Virus record (IMG/VR): IMGVR_UViG_3300020419_000063 | Location: 1-29,820 of that record | DNA: 29,820 bases | Strand: one strand, 5' to 3' | Source of the DNA: a virus | Shown here: piece by piece, positions 20,124 through 27,343 of the stretch | Layout of the letters: each line of letters opens with the position of its first letter | How positions within the stretch are numbered: the first letter of the stretch is position 1 | The notes under the pieces: generated by a model | Database searches by the model: none | Seen by the model: the letters and a program-made list of their open reading frames with translations, nothing else | What the model was told of the DNA's origin: nothing | Translations under genes and position numbers: made by a program

Positions 20124-22904
20124 ATGAGAACTAGGTCGGACTTTCTGGGAAGAGATGGATACACTTGGTGGGTAGGTGAAGTTGAAAGCAACACCGACCC
20201 ATCGAAACTTGGTCGTGTCAAGGTCAGGATTCTCGGTTGGTATACAGGAAGTCACGATAAAGAAACATATATTAAAGAAGTCCCTACAGCATCATTACCT
20301 TGGGCAAGCGTTTTACTACCTACTGATAAAGCACAGACTAAAAACGTAGGTACAACTTGCGAATTGCAGCCAGGTGCATGGGTATTAGGATTCTTTCTAG
20401 ATGGTGATGAAGCACAGTTACCTTGTGTATTAGGAGCATTCAGAGGATTTCAACAGAAGGAAAGCGGTAAGAAGACTACTATTGCGGACGGTAAAGAAGC
20501 ACAACAACTAGACACCAGTACAATCTTGAAGAAAGATATGGCTGGTAAAGAAAGGAATGAAGGTAACCCATTCGTTAAAGTCCAGTCATCTACTCCATCA
20601 AATGAAGCTGGTAGTATAGAAGAATCACGTGGTGGTCTATCATCTGCAGAGCAATTACTCCCAGGAAATGCGATTACCAATCCTATCAAACCTCCTGTAA
20701 ATGCAAACTCTATCGCAGATGGTGTTGGAGGACCTGGTGGGTCAGGATTTGAAGTAGATGTTACTCGTATGTTGACAGAGTTAGGACAGATGTCAGCATC
20801 AATAGCACATACTAAAAATGGTATGGTTTCTCTTGCCACTGGACATAAAATTGCAGGAGATAAAATTAAAGAGCATCTAGGAAGAATTACTAACTTCTTA
20901 TCAAGTGGTATCGCAGGTATTCTTGCACCATTAAAAGAATTGTTAGCAAAAATTATTGCAGAAGTTATTAATGCTTTAGTTAAAATTGTATCTAAGTTTA
21001 TTCCTCTAGGTGTTATCAGTGCTATTCTTAGTTTAGTTGAAGAGATATTTGCTATATTCTGTGCTAAGACACCAATGTGGTTAGGACTGGTGCAGTCGGC
21101 ACTGAATGATGTGGTGAATTTTGCCAATCAGATGGCTGCGTTCGCAATTAATAAGGTTATTGAAAAAATTAATGAATTCATTAGTAAAGCAGTTAAGGCA
21201 GTTACATGTCGTATATTAAATGGTATCACCTCAGCAATGGAGAGAATCAAAGGTGTTGCGGGTGATGTTATATCAGCAATCTCTATAGCAAAGAAAGCAG
21301 CAGGGGCAGCACGTGCTCTTGGTGCAACTGTTAGTAAAATCTTTGAAGTTGACTTCACTAAGTTAGACTGGGGTAGTTTAATATCAATCATTAAGATGCT
21401 TCTCGGCACACTCTTTAAAAAAGATTGTGGTAGGAAAATTAAACGACCAAAACAACAGAGGTGGTATCCTTTGATAGGTACGACGTCGTGTGATAATGTA
21501 CAAGATGCAGTAGAAGGCACACCATATAAATGTGGTGACCTTAACAGTCTTTATGAAGGTGCTGTAATTGCAGGGAAAGGTGTAAGTTATATTGATAATT
21601 TATTTCAAGGGTTAGATACTGAGTTAGTAAATGTGCAAACCTTCTTAGATGGGTCTAAGGTTATCCATGACTCTAACCCAGGAAAAGTAAAGTCTATCAT
21701 GTCAGGACCTGGGGGTGTATCTCTATTTGAGGATGCATATGGTAACCAACATAAGAATGTCCCTAACAACGAGACAAAAATTATTGGTAAGGATAAGGCA
21801 GAAACTATAAAAGGTAATTATGTATTGACTGTGGAGGGTGACTTCTATCTAAAAGTGATGGGTAACTATCATGAAGAAGTAACTGGTGCAAAAAATGAGC
21901 ATGATTCTAATGGTCCTCAAGCAGAATCATCAGGGTCATCTGATTCTCCAGATGGTACAACTGTAGGTGATAGTCTTAAAACAGTTGATACTAACGTAAC
22001 AGGTAGTGCTACACAGTCCGAGACATTTAAAAAGAATCCAGAAGCATTATCTAACTTGGGTAGTGATGACCCTGAGGGTGACGCAGAGTTAGATAGTATG
22101 ATTGACACTCCAAATGTACCATCAGGGTCTGGTGGTAACTACCTAAACTATAATAAAGTATTTAAAAAACCCGCAGATAAGAGATATCAATACTTAAAGA
22201 GAAATAATATTGGTGGATTCTATCCTGTAGATGAGATACCATTCCACCCTGACGCTGACGAGTGGGGCAGGACACCATATGGTCCTCAACTTAAAGGTGA
22301 GTTGTTAGATGACAATGAGCAGAAGTCTGCATCAAGAAAAGAGGGAGACCATGAGATTGCATATACAGGTGAGGTAAAGATACAGGGGTCTAAAGTTAAG
22401 ATTACTGCTGTTGAAGGTATCAACTTAAATGCACAGACAGTCAGGACAGAAGCAAATACTATTGAAAACGTTGCAGACGGTGAGATAACTAACGAAGCAA
22501 ACTGGATTACATCCTTCTTAAATGCAGGAAGATTTGAATTTGTTGCCTTATTCAATCCATTCGCAGCATTAACTGGACAGTTTAGTTTGGTTAAGGGGTC
22601 AATCGTGGATGTTGTAACTGACTTACCATTCCCATCAGTTTCACCACCTACACATACTCGTATCGCAGTGTCAACTACCATCCCAGGTTCTATGAATGAC
22701 ATCATAGCAGGGTCTGTGTCAGGTGTCCATAACACATTCATCGCTGCTCCTACTGGGGTCATCACTGAATTTGTGACCGCAGGAAACATCATGAATCAGG
22801 TGGTGACAGGTATGGCATCATACTCTGTAGGTGCAGGATACATGGCAACTGGTTGCGGTTTCGGACCTCATCAGGTCTATGGCTTGCCATTATTGCTAAA
22901 CTAG
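20124..22904 (+). CDS. 5: Baseplate hub/spike protein gp5
   Basis: The N-terminal 110 residues are the gp5/VgrG OB fold: WWVGEVESNTDPSKLGRVKV-RILGWYTG, LPWASVLLPT, PGAWVLGFFLDGDEAQLPCV-LGAFRG. The C-terminus has the beta-helix repeat character of a membrane-piercing needle (ETIKGNYVLTVEGDFYLKVM at about 555-575, and the last 200 residues). In T4 a lysozyme domain sits between these parts. Here the corresponding region (about 215-440) is instead a long series of amphipathic and hydrophobic helices, with no lysozyme motif. At 926 aa it is far longer than T4 gp5 (575 aa). It has no convincing promoter box of its own. Confidence 0.85.
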   Translation: MRTRSDFLGRDGYTWWVGEVESNTDPSKLGRVKVRILGWYTGSHDKETYIKEVPTASLPWASVLLPTDKAQTKNVGTTCELQPGAWVLGFFLDGDEAQLPCVLGAFRGFQQKESGKKTTIADGKEAQQLDTSTILKKDMAGKERNEGNPFVKVQSSTPSNEAGSIEESRGGLSSAEQLLPGNAITNPIKPPVNANSIADGVGGPGGSGFEVDVTRMLTELGQMSASIAHTKNGMVSLATGHKIAGDKIKEHLGRITNFLSSGIAGILAPLKELLAKIIAEVINALVKIVSKFIPLGVISAILSLVEEIFAIFCAKTPMWLGLVQSALNDVVNFANQMAAFAINKVIEKINEFISKAVKAVTCRILNGITSAMERIKGVAGDVISAISIAKKAAGAARALGATVSKIFEVDFTKLDWGSLISIIKMLLGTLFKKDCGRKIKRPKQQRWYPLIGTTSCDNVQDAVEGTPYKCGDLNSLYEGAVIAGKGVSYIDNLFQGLDTELVNVQTFLDGSKVIHDSNPGKVKSIMSGPGGVSLFEDAYGNQHKNVPNNETKIIGKDKAETIKGNYVLTVEGDFYLKVMGNYHEEVTGAKNEHDSNGPQAESSGSSDSPDGTTVGDSLKTVDTNVTGSATQSETFKKNPEALSNLGSDDPEGDAELDSMIDTPNVPSGSGGNYLNYNKVFKKPADKRYQYLKRNNIGGFYPVDEIPFHPDADEWGRTPYGPQLKGELLDDNEQKSASRKEGDHEIAYTGEVKIQGSKVKITAVEGINLNAQTVRTEANTIENVADGEITNEANWITSFLNAGRFEFVALFNPFAALTGQFSLVKGSIVDVVTDLPFPSVSPPTHTRIAVSTTIPGSMNDIIAGSVSGVHNTFIAAPTGVITEFVTAGNIMNQVVTGMASYSVGAGYMATGCGFGPHQVYGLPLLLN

Positions 22905-22934
22905 GGTATACTAGGGGGAGTTACCTCTCTTACT

Positions 22935-23144
22935 ATGATTGAAAGCTTTGATGAGCTCAACAATACAGTAACCTATTTGGAGCACATCTGGGTAAATATA
23001 CCCAAGCGTAGCGTGAAGATTCTCGATACTGAGGGCTACGAAGAAGTCGTTACTTGGAAGTTTGACAATGATGGGTGTGAGGGTTTCATGGAAACTCTTA
23101 CTTCATTTAACGAACTACCCGAAGATTTAATCACATACTTATGA
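22935..23144 (+). CDS. Conserved hypothetical protein, 69 aa
   Basis: A compact mixed alpha/beta protein: an N-terminal helix (ESFDELNNTVTYLEHIWVNI) is followed by strands KRSVKILDT and EEVVTWKFD, then an acidic helix and SFNELPEDLITYL. It is acidic overall. From memory similar proteins occur in other cyanophages near structural genes. No function is known to me. The start has no strong ribosome binding site. The stop overlaps the Phd-like gene (ATGA), so the pair is coupled. Confidence 0.66.
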   Translation: MIESFDELNNTVTYLEHIWVNIPKRSVKILDTEGYEEVVTWKFDNDGCEGFMETLTSFNELPEDLITYL

Positions 23145-23380
23145 ATATAATCAGCGTAGAAGTTGCAGAGTTTAAAGCAAACTTTGATTTCATTATGTCA
23201 CTTGTAGCAAAAGGACATACAGTTAAGATAAACACAGGAGATAAAGTTGCTATCATTACATCAGTAGCACAAGCTCCACCCGAGATAAATATTCCTCAAC
23301 CAGAGGAATTTGTGCCTGACCCTGCAGGGACACAGGCATTTGTATCTGAATCTCTAGGACAAATGACACAGGACTTTTAA
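23141..23380 (+). CDS. Phd/YefM-like antitoxin-type protein, 79 aa
   Basis: The first 42 residues (NIISVEVAEFKANFDFIMSL then VAKGHTVKINTGDKVAIITSV) follow the Phd/YefM fold pattern: S-V-x-E-F-K/R-x-N-F, helix, K-G-x-x-V-x-I-x-x-x-x-x-V-A-V/I-I. In toxin-antitoxin systems this half binds DNA as a dimer, and the tail masks the toxin. The tail here is Pro-rich (PPEINIPQPEEFVPD) with a short C-terminal helix. No toxin gene lies next to it: its neighbours are a small conserved ORF and an oxygenase. It may therefore be a repressor or a decoy antitoxin against a host toxin, which is inference. Confidence 0.66.
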   Translation: MNIISVEVAEFKANFDFIMSLVAKGHTVKINTGDKVAIITSVAQAPPEINIPQPEEFVPDPAGTQAFVSESLGQMTQDF

Positions 23381-24006
23381 TGGAAAATCTTAGTGATGAC
23401 TTAAATGATATAGTCCAAGCAGAAACGTATGGTTTCTTCCCCATACCTATTACTCGTATTAAACTCACTAACCACGAAGCAATTAAGAAAAGCATATTTG
23501 AGTGGATAGGCAAGGAGGATATACTAGAAAAACATGGGAGAGAATCAATATGTCATGGCATTTCACAAATAGGTGAAACTAATAAACTGGTAAATGAAAA
23601 TCAGGAGTTAGGTAAGGTTATCATGGATGCAGTTAGACAGCATAATGATAAATCTTTCAACTATAAAACTAACTTAGCAATAAGTGAATCATATTTAGAA
23701 TTAGCTGCTGAAGGAGCAATCTATGCACCTCATGAGCATTCTAATTGTGTTTACTCACTCACTTATTTGGTCAACTATAATCATGAGCAACATGCATTTA
23801 TCAAGTGGAGAAAGAATGTTGCATCAAATCATTATCCAATACTACAACTAGATACTAAAGACCCTACTGCATTTAATCTGACAGAAGCAACCTTTAATAT
23901 GGAAGAGGGAGATGTCATTATCTACCCATCTAATGTTACACATGGATTTGATTCAAACCCAAGCAATGATAGGATTACATTTACAGCAAACATTACTCTA
24001 AGTTAA
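23380..24006 (+). CDS. 2-oxoglutarate/Fe(II)-dependent oxygenase, 208 aa
   Basis: The C-terminal double-stranded beta-helix carries the family marks: PHEHSNCVYSLTYLVNY with H118 and H120, GDVIIYPSNVTHGF with the second ligand H188, and R198 (DRITFTANI) where 2-oxoglutarate is held. This is the arrangement of the 2OG-FeII_Oxy_5-type enzymes common in cyanophages. The enzymes hydroxylate an unknown substrate, protein or nucleic acid, with iron and oxygen. The gene is coupled to its neighbours on both sides (taATG). The substrate cannot be inferred from the sequence. Confidence 0.8.
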   Translation: MENLSDDLNDIVQAETYGFFPIPITRIKLTNHEAIKKSIFEWIGKEDILEKHGRESICHGISQIGETNKLVNENQELGKVIMDAVRQHNDKSFNYKTNLAISESYLELAAEGAIYAPHEHSNCVYSLTYLVNYNHEQHAFIKWRKNVASNHYPILQLDTKDPTAFNLTEATFNMEEGDVIIYPSNVTHGFDSNPSNDRITFTANITLS

Positions 24007-24308
24007 TGGTAAAAGCACAAATTACAAATAATTATTGTTGGCTTACATTGTATACTCAGAAACCTGAGGAAACAGTAAAGGTAATAGTAATGATGTGGTT
24101 TGTTAATGGTATTCCATTTACATTTGAAGAGTTACCAAAACCAGTGCAAGAAATGCCTGAGGTTATGGTAGAGGCAGATGTATTCTCGCTAGAGTATACT
24201 GACATTGACTTGTATCATTGGAGTGAATACCTTATAATGGAGGAGTGTCATCCTCTAATATTTGATATGGAGTATATGACTGAAAATTATGAAAACATCC
24301 CTGACTAA
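24006..24308 (+). CDS. Hypothetical acidic protein, 100 aa
   Basis: This is an acidic protein. A strand-rich start (ITNNYCWLTLYTQKP, then VKVIVMMWFVNGIPFTFEEL) leads into Tyr/Trp/Asp/Glu-rich helices. I recognise no family. It sits between two oxygenase genes with overlaps on both sides (one base before, 20 bases after), which suggests that it works with or is regulated like them, perhaps as a partner or substrate. No membrane helix or metal motif is seen. Confidence 0.62.
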   Translation: MVKAQITNNYCWLTLYTQKPEETVKVIVMMWFVNGIPFTFEELPKPVQEMPEVMVEADVFSLEYTDIDLYHWSEYLIMEECHPLIFDMEYMTENYENIPD

Positions 24309-24852
24309 CATTTTTAGTCAAGCTTTCTATTGGAAGTTTCAAGCACCAAATAAAGAAGAGTTGACAGAATATGTGATGAAACAAAAGAGTGGCGACCCTG
24401 TACCTTGGGGAGGTCTATGCTCAGTTAACATGACACAGATAACAGAAGACATACTCCCGATGCTTCAACCTAGTATCAATCAATTCTGTATAGAAGTCGA
24501 CCAAAAGATGATGATGTCTATGAATAGACCTTGGGTAAGTCATTATAATAGGGGAGACCATCAAGAGCCACATGACCATAATGATTGTGATGTTGTTGGT
24601 GTTTTCTTTCCCGAATATTTGGAGGGGTATTCACAATTCTACTTCCTAGATAGACATGTAGACTTATCTACAACATGGAGATATGTTTTGGGTAACACTG
24701 AGCAATCCCACATACCAAAAATCGAGGCAGGAGATATTATATTTTTTCCTGGCCACATGTTACATGGGGTATCACCTCATAAACATGACAACGTAAGAAA
24801 AACATTATCCTGCAATTTCTGGATAAAAAATATTGCACCTAAACTATTATGA
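24289..24852 (+). CDS. Second 2-oxoglutarate/Fe(II)-dependent oxygenase, 187 aa
   Basis: The iron site is visible as GDHQEPHDHNDCDVVGVFF with H95 and H97, then AGDIIFFPGHMLHGVSPH with H159. R170 (NVRKTLSCNFWI) is the expected 2-oxoglutarate ligand. It differs clearly from the oxygenase at 23380-24006 in the N-terminal half (ITEDILPMLQPSINQFCIEV), so the two are separate family members rather than a recent tandem copy. The ATG lies 20 bases inside the previous gene, and the stop overlaps talC (ATGA). The substrate is unknown. Confidence 0.78.
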   Translation: MKTSLTNIFSQAFYWKFQAPNKEELTEYVMKQKSGDPVPWGGLCSVNMTQITEDILPMLQPSINQFCIEVDQKMMMSMNRPWVSHYNRGDHQEPHDHNDCDVVGVFFPEYLEGYSQFYFLDRHVDLSTTWRYVLGNTEQSHIPKIEAGDIIFFPGHMLHGVSPHKHDNVRKTLSCNFWIKNIAPKLL

Positions 24853-25508
24853 AATTATTTCTTGATTCTGCAATCACTGATGAGATACGTAAGTATTACT
24901 CTACAGGTATGATTGATGGAGTCACAACAAACCCAACTCTTATATACAAATCTGGTAGAAATCCAGAAGATGTTTATCAGGAGTTGATTGATATTGGTAT
25001 CCCAGACATTAGTATGGAAGTCGTAGGTGATGAAAATACTATGATTGGTGAAGGTAGGAGACTGATTAAAAAGTTTGGTAATCGTCAAGCAACAATTAAA
25101 GTGCCCTGCACAGTAGATGGTCTAGCCGCATGTCGAGCTCTATCAGATGAGGGAGCAAGAGTTAATGTTACTCTCGTATTCTCACTAGCACAATCTATAT
25201 TGTCACACAAGTCAGGTGCAACATATATTAGTCCTTTCGTTGGAAGAGTGAATGATAACTCATTTAATGGGTTAGATTTAATTAAAGAGATTACTGCTAC
25301 ATTCTGCACACAAAATGTGGAATCAACACAAGTCTTAGCCGCATCACTCCGTGATGTGCATAGCGTTGCTGAATGCTTCACCTATGGTGCAGACATTGTT
25401 ACAATGCCACCATCTATCTTTGATAAGATGTATAATCACGTATTGACCGAGAAAGGTTTACAACTATTTGACGCAGACTATGCAGCAACCTTCGGTAAAG
25501 CACTTTAA
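24849..25508 (+). CDS. talC: Transaldolase (TalC/MipB type)
   Basis: TalC transfers a dihydroxyacetone unit in the pentose phosphate pathway. The 219-aa product has MKLFLDSA with D6, GVTTNPTL with N28, the Schiff-base lysine K84 in ATIKVPCT, NVTLVFSLAQ and the phosphate site YISPFVGRVND, all typical of the short fructose-6-phosphate aldolase-like transaldolases. It is a standard cyanophage auxiliary gene. With CP12 (19078-19305) it would increase flux through the pentose phosphate pathway, giving ribose and NADPH for phage DNA. It is coupled to the upstream oxygenase by an ATGA overlap. Confidence 0.95.
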   Translation: MKLFLDSAITDEIRKYYSTGMIDGVTTNPTLIYKSGRNPEDVYQELIDIGIPDISMEVVGDENTMIGEGRRLIKKFGNRQATIKVPCTVDGLAACRALSDEGARVNVTLVFSLAQSILSHKSGATYISPFVGRVNDNSFNGLDLIKEITATFCTQNVESTQVLAASLRDVHSVAECFTYGADIVTMPPSIFDKMYNHVLTEKGLQLFDADYAATFGKAL

Positions 25509-25938
25509 AAATTGGATTGACGAGTGTTACTTCTCGGGTGTGACATGGAATGATGTCATTGGTAAGGTTAACTGTGATATATTAAGGGGTGAGTGGGGTT
25601 ATTGTGACGACCCTCAAGAGGGATTCATACCTACCATAGTTTGTGAAGGACAAATGTATTCACCTATATTTAAACCTATCATAGACAAAGTTGCAGATAA
25701 TTTTGATTATCATAGAGTCCATACCTATGTTTCATTTGCTAAGAGTAAAACACTTGGCAGACATAATGATACAATGGACGTATTCATTGTTAATGTATTG
25801 GGCATAGTTAAATATGGGTTTGATGATGGCACAGAAGTGCTACTAAAACCTGGGGATGGCATACATATTCCTAAGGAAGTTTATCATAATCCATCCATTA
25901 TAGGACCTAGATGTAGTCTATCATTCTCAAAACAGTAA
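25480..25938 (+). CDS. Cupin/JmjC-like protein, 152 aa
   Basis: I start at ATG 25480 (MQQPSVKHF), 29 bases inside talC. A TTG 12 bases earlier is possible but less likely. The C-terminal half is a cupin-type beta barrel with an H-x-D/H pair: H95-N-D97 (GRHNDTMDVFIVNVLG), then LLKPGDGIHIPKEVYHNP with H136, and R144. This is consistent with an Fe(II) site of the JmjC/2OG superfamily or with a metal cupin. The N-terminal GVTWNDVIGKVN and WGYCDDPQEGF are specific and, from memory, shared by cyanophages. The function is unknown. It is the third metal-oxygenase-like fold in this block. Confidence 0.7.
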   Translation: MQQPSVKHFKNWIDECYFSGVTWNDVIGKVNCDILRGEWGYCDDPQEGFIPTIVCEGQMYSPIFKPIIDKVADNFDYHRVHTYVSFAKSKTLGRHNDTMDVFIVNVLGIVKYGFDDGTEVLLKPGDGIHIPKEVYHNPSIIGPRCSLSFSKQ

Positions 25939-25955
25939 ATAGACTCTGGAACGGT

Positions 25956-25963
25956 TATAAATA
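25956..25963 (+). promoter_or_regulatory. TATAAATA T4-type late promoter
   Basis: This is a full match to the T4 late box, placed in the 54-base gap after the accessory block and 29 bases before the GTG of the fibre-like gene. A gp33 homologue is present in the window (4447-4692). This is the strongest promoter call here. Confidence 0.75.
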
Positions 25964-25992
25964 AAAAAGTAGCAAAGTAGTGTTGAATTTCA

Positions 25993-27339
25993 GTGGCAAC
26001 TAAAAGAATATCCCAGTTAGATACAATCGCAGACGCACTCGTAACTGGTGAAGCTATTCTGCCTATTGTTATATCAGACCCTCTGATTCCAAACCGTAAA
26101 GCAAAAGTTAATCAACTTTTCAGAGGTTTATCAGCAGGATCGCAGACTGCGCCTGGGTTAGCCTTTGATTTGGACAGGGATTCGGGTATATATCAGAGTG
26201 CTGTTAATGAGATTGGTCTCACTTTCGGCTCAGCAGCGTATTATAACACTCGCAGAACAAATACAGATGGGTCTTCAACCCTAGTTGTCAGAGCTGTAGA
26301 TACTGCCTCTGCAACATCAAGCATTGAATTCACTCCGCAAGGTAGTGGATTCTTCACTGTGAACGGTCCTATTATACAGACTGACGCACAGTTTTTCTTA
26401 GGAGGTGACCAAAACCCTGCTAAGAGAGCACACTTTAACGTAGATACTATATCTACACAGTCAGGCACACGTCGTTTTGACCTACCAAACGTAGGGACAA
26501 ATACTAGCACAACGCTATTAGCAAACGATACATTCCAGACTATTACTAACAAGACAATTATAGTCAAAGATGGTGAATTACAGATAACAGGTTCTACATC
26601 TACAGATAAAATTGCTAAGTTAGAGTGTGACGCATGGGAGTCACCTGGGTTACATACCTATAGACTACCTGATTTTGGTGCTGCTGTAACACAATCAACT
26701 ATATTGGATGACGTTACAGAGCAAAATGTATTCAATAAGAATATGGTTAACCCCACATTCTCGAATACTCCATCAAGTGATGAGCAGAATAGCCCAACAC
26801 GTTATGTTATCTTTGACTCTTCTTTACTAACTTTAAACAGGACAGTAACATTTCCTGACCTTAATATTAAGGTAGTTGGTGAAGCATCATCCCAAACAAT
26901 AGAGAATAAACTGTTTAAGGGAGCAGTTTTTTGTGACACAGACGTAAATGATGGTGAAGGTAGAAAGATACAATTCGACCTGTCTAATATAGAAGACAAC
27001 CAGACATATGCTTTTGGTTTCCCAAATAATACGGTTACCGCCCCATTAAATAATGCGGGTGCTACAAACGTCTTAGTTACCGAGTTAAAAACTCAAACTC
27101 TTAAGAATAAAACCTTAGAGTTGACTAAGATAAATAACCCAGACGACGTTAATGGAGAGATGACCATTGACGCTTCTAACTTGACTGGTGCTCGCACTAT
27201 TCAATTCCCAGACGCTGACGCAACGTTGCTTTCAACTAATAACATTAGTGATGTGGCAATCAGTTTCGGTGGTGCACTGGCTGCCCCTGTATTGGGTGGT
27301 CAAATTCGATTACAATCATTTTTCCAAAGCGGATGGTAA
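25993..27339 (+). CDS. Tail-fibre-like structural protein with QT(L/I)xNK repeats, 448 aa (GTG start)
   Basis: The start GTG gives MATKRISQLDTI, the usual N-terminus of such cyanophage proteins, and no ATG lies nearby. Three short repeats, FQTITNKTI (about residue 180), SQTIENKLF (about 300) and TQTLKNKTLEL (about 367), match the QTLxNKT motifs of phage fibre proteins, where each starts a beta unit. The rest is strand-rich with many Thr/Ser/Asn residues. It probably forms part of a trimeric fibre or baseplate appendage at the host contact end. It is the first gene after the TATAAATA late promoter, and only four bases separate it from the next gene. Confidence 0.7.
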   Translation: MATKRISQLDTIADALVTGEAILPIVISDPLIPNRKAKVNQLFRGLSAGSQTAPGLAFDLDRDSGIYQSAVNEIGLTFGSAAYYNTRRTNTDGSSTLVVRAVDTASATSSIEFTPQGSGFFTVNGPIIQTDAQFFLGGDQNPAKRAHFNVDTISTQSGTRRFDLPNVGTNTSTTLLANDTFQTITNKTIIVKDGELQITGSTSTDKIAKLECDAWESPGLHTYRLPDFGAAVTQSTILDDVTEQNVFNKNMVNPTFSNTPSSDEQNSPTRYVIFDSSLLTLNRTVTFPDLNIKVVGEASSQTIENKLFKGAVFCDTDVNDGEGRKIQFDLSNIEDNQTYAFGFPNNTVTAPLNNAGATNVLVTELKTQTLKNKTLELTKINNPDDVNGEMTIDASNLTGARTIQFPDADATLLSTNNISDVAISFGGALAAPVLGGQIRLQSFFQSGW

Positions 27340-27343
27340 GTAA

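Noticed and set aside
22901-22934. Direct repeat CTAGGG-TATA-CTAGGG and a weak hairpin GGGGAG/CTCTCT after gene 5, considered as a terminator or promoter
   Set aside because: The stem needs G-T pairs, is not followed by a T run, and the repeat is only six bases; nothing ties it to a known signal.
23284-23291. GATAAATA inside the Phd-like gene as a promoter for the oxygenase unit
   Set aside because: Internal to a coding region, about 90 bases from the next start, and the first base does not match the boxes at gene borders.
23141-23380. Complete toxin-antitoxin pair with a neighbouring gene as toxin
   Set aside because: The upstream 69-aa protein and the downstream oxygenase do not resemble RelE, Doc, YoeB or PIN toxins.
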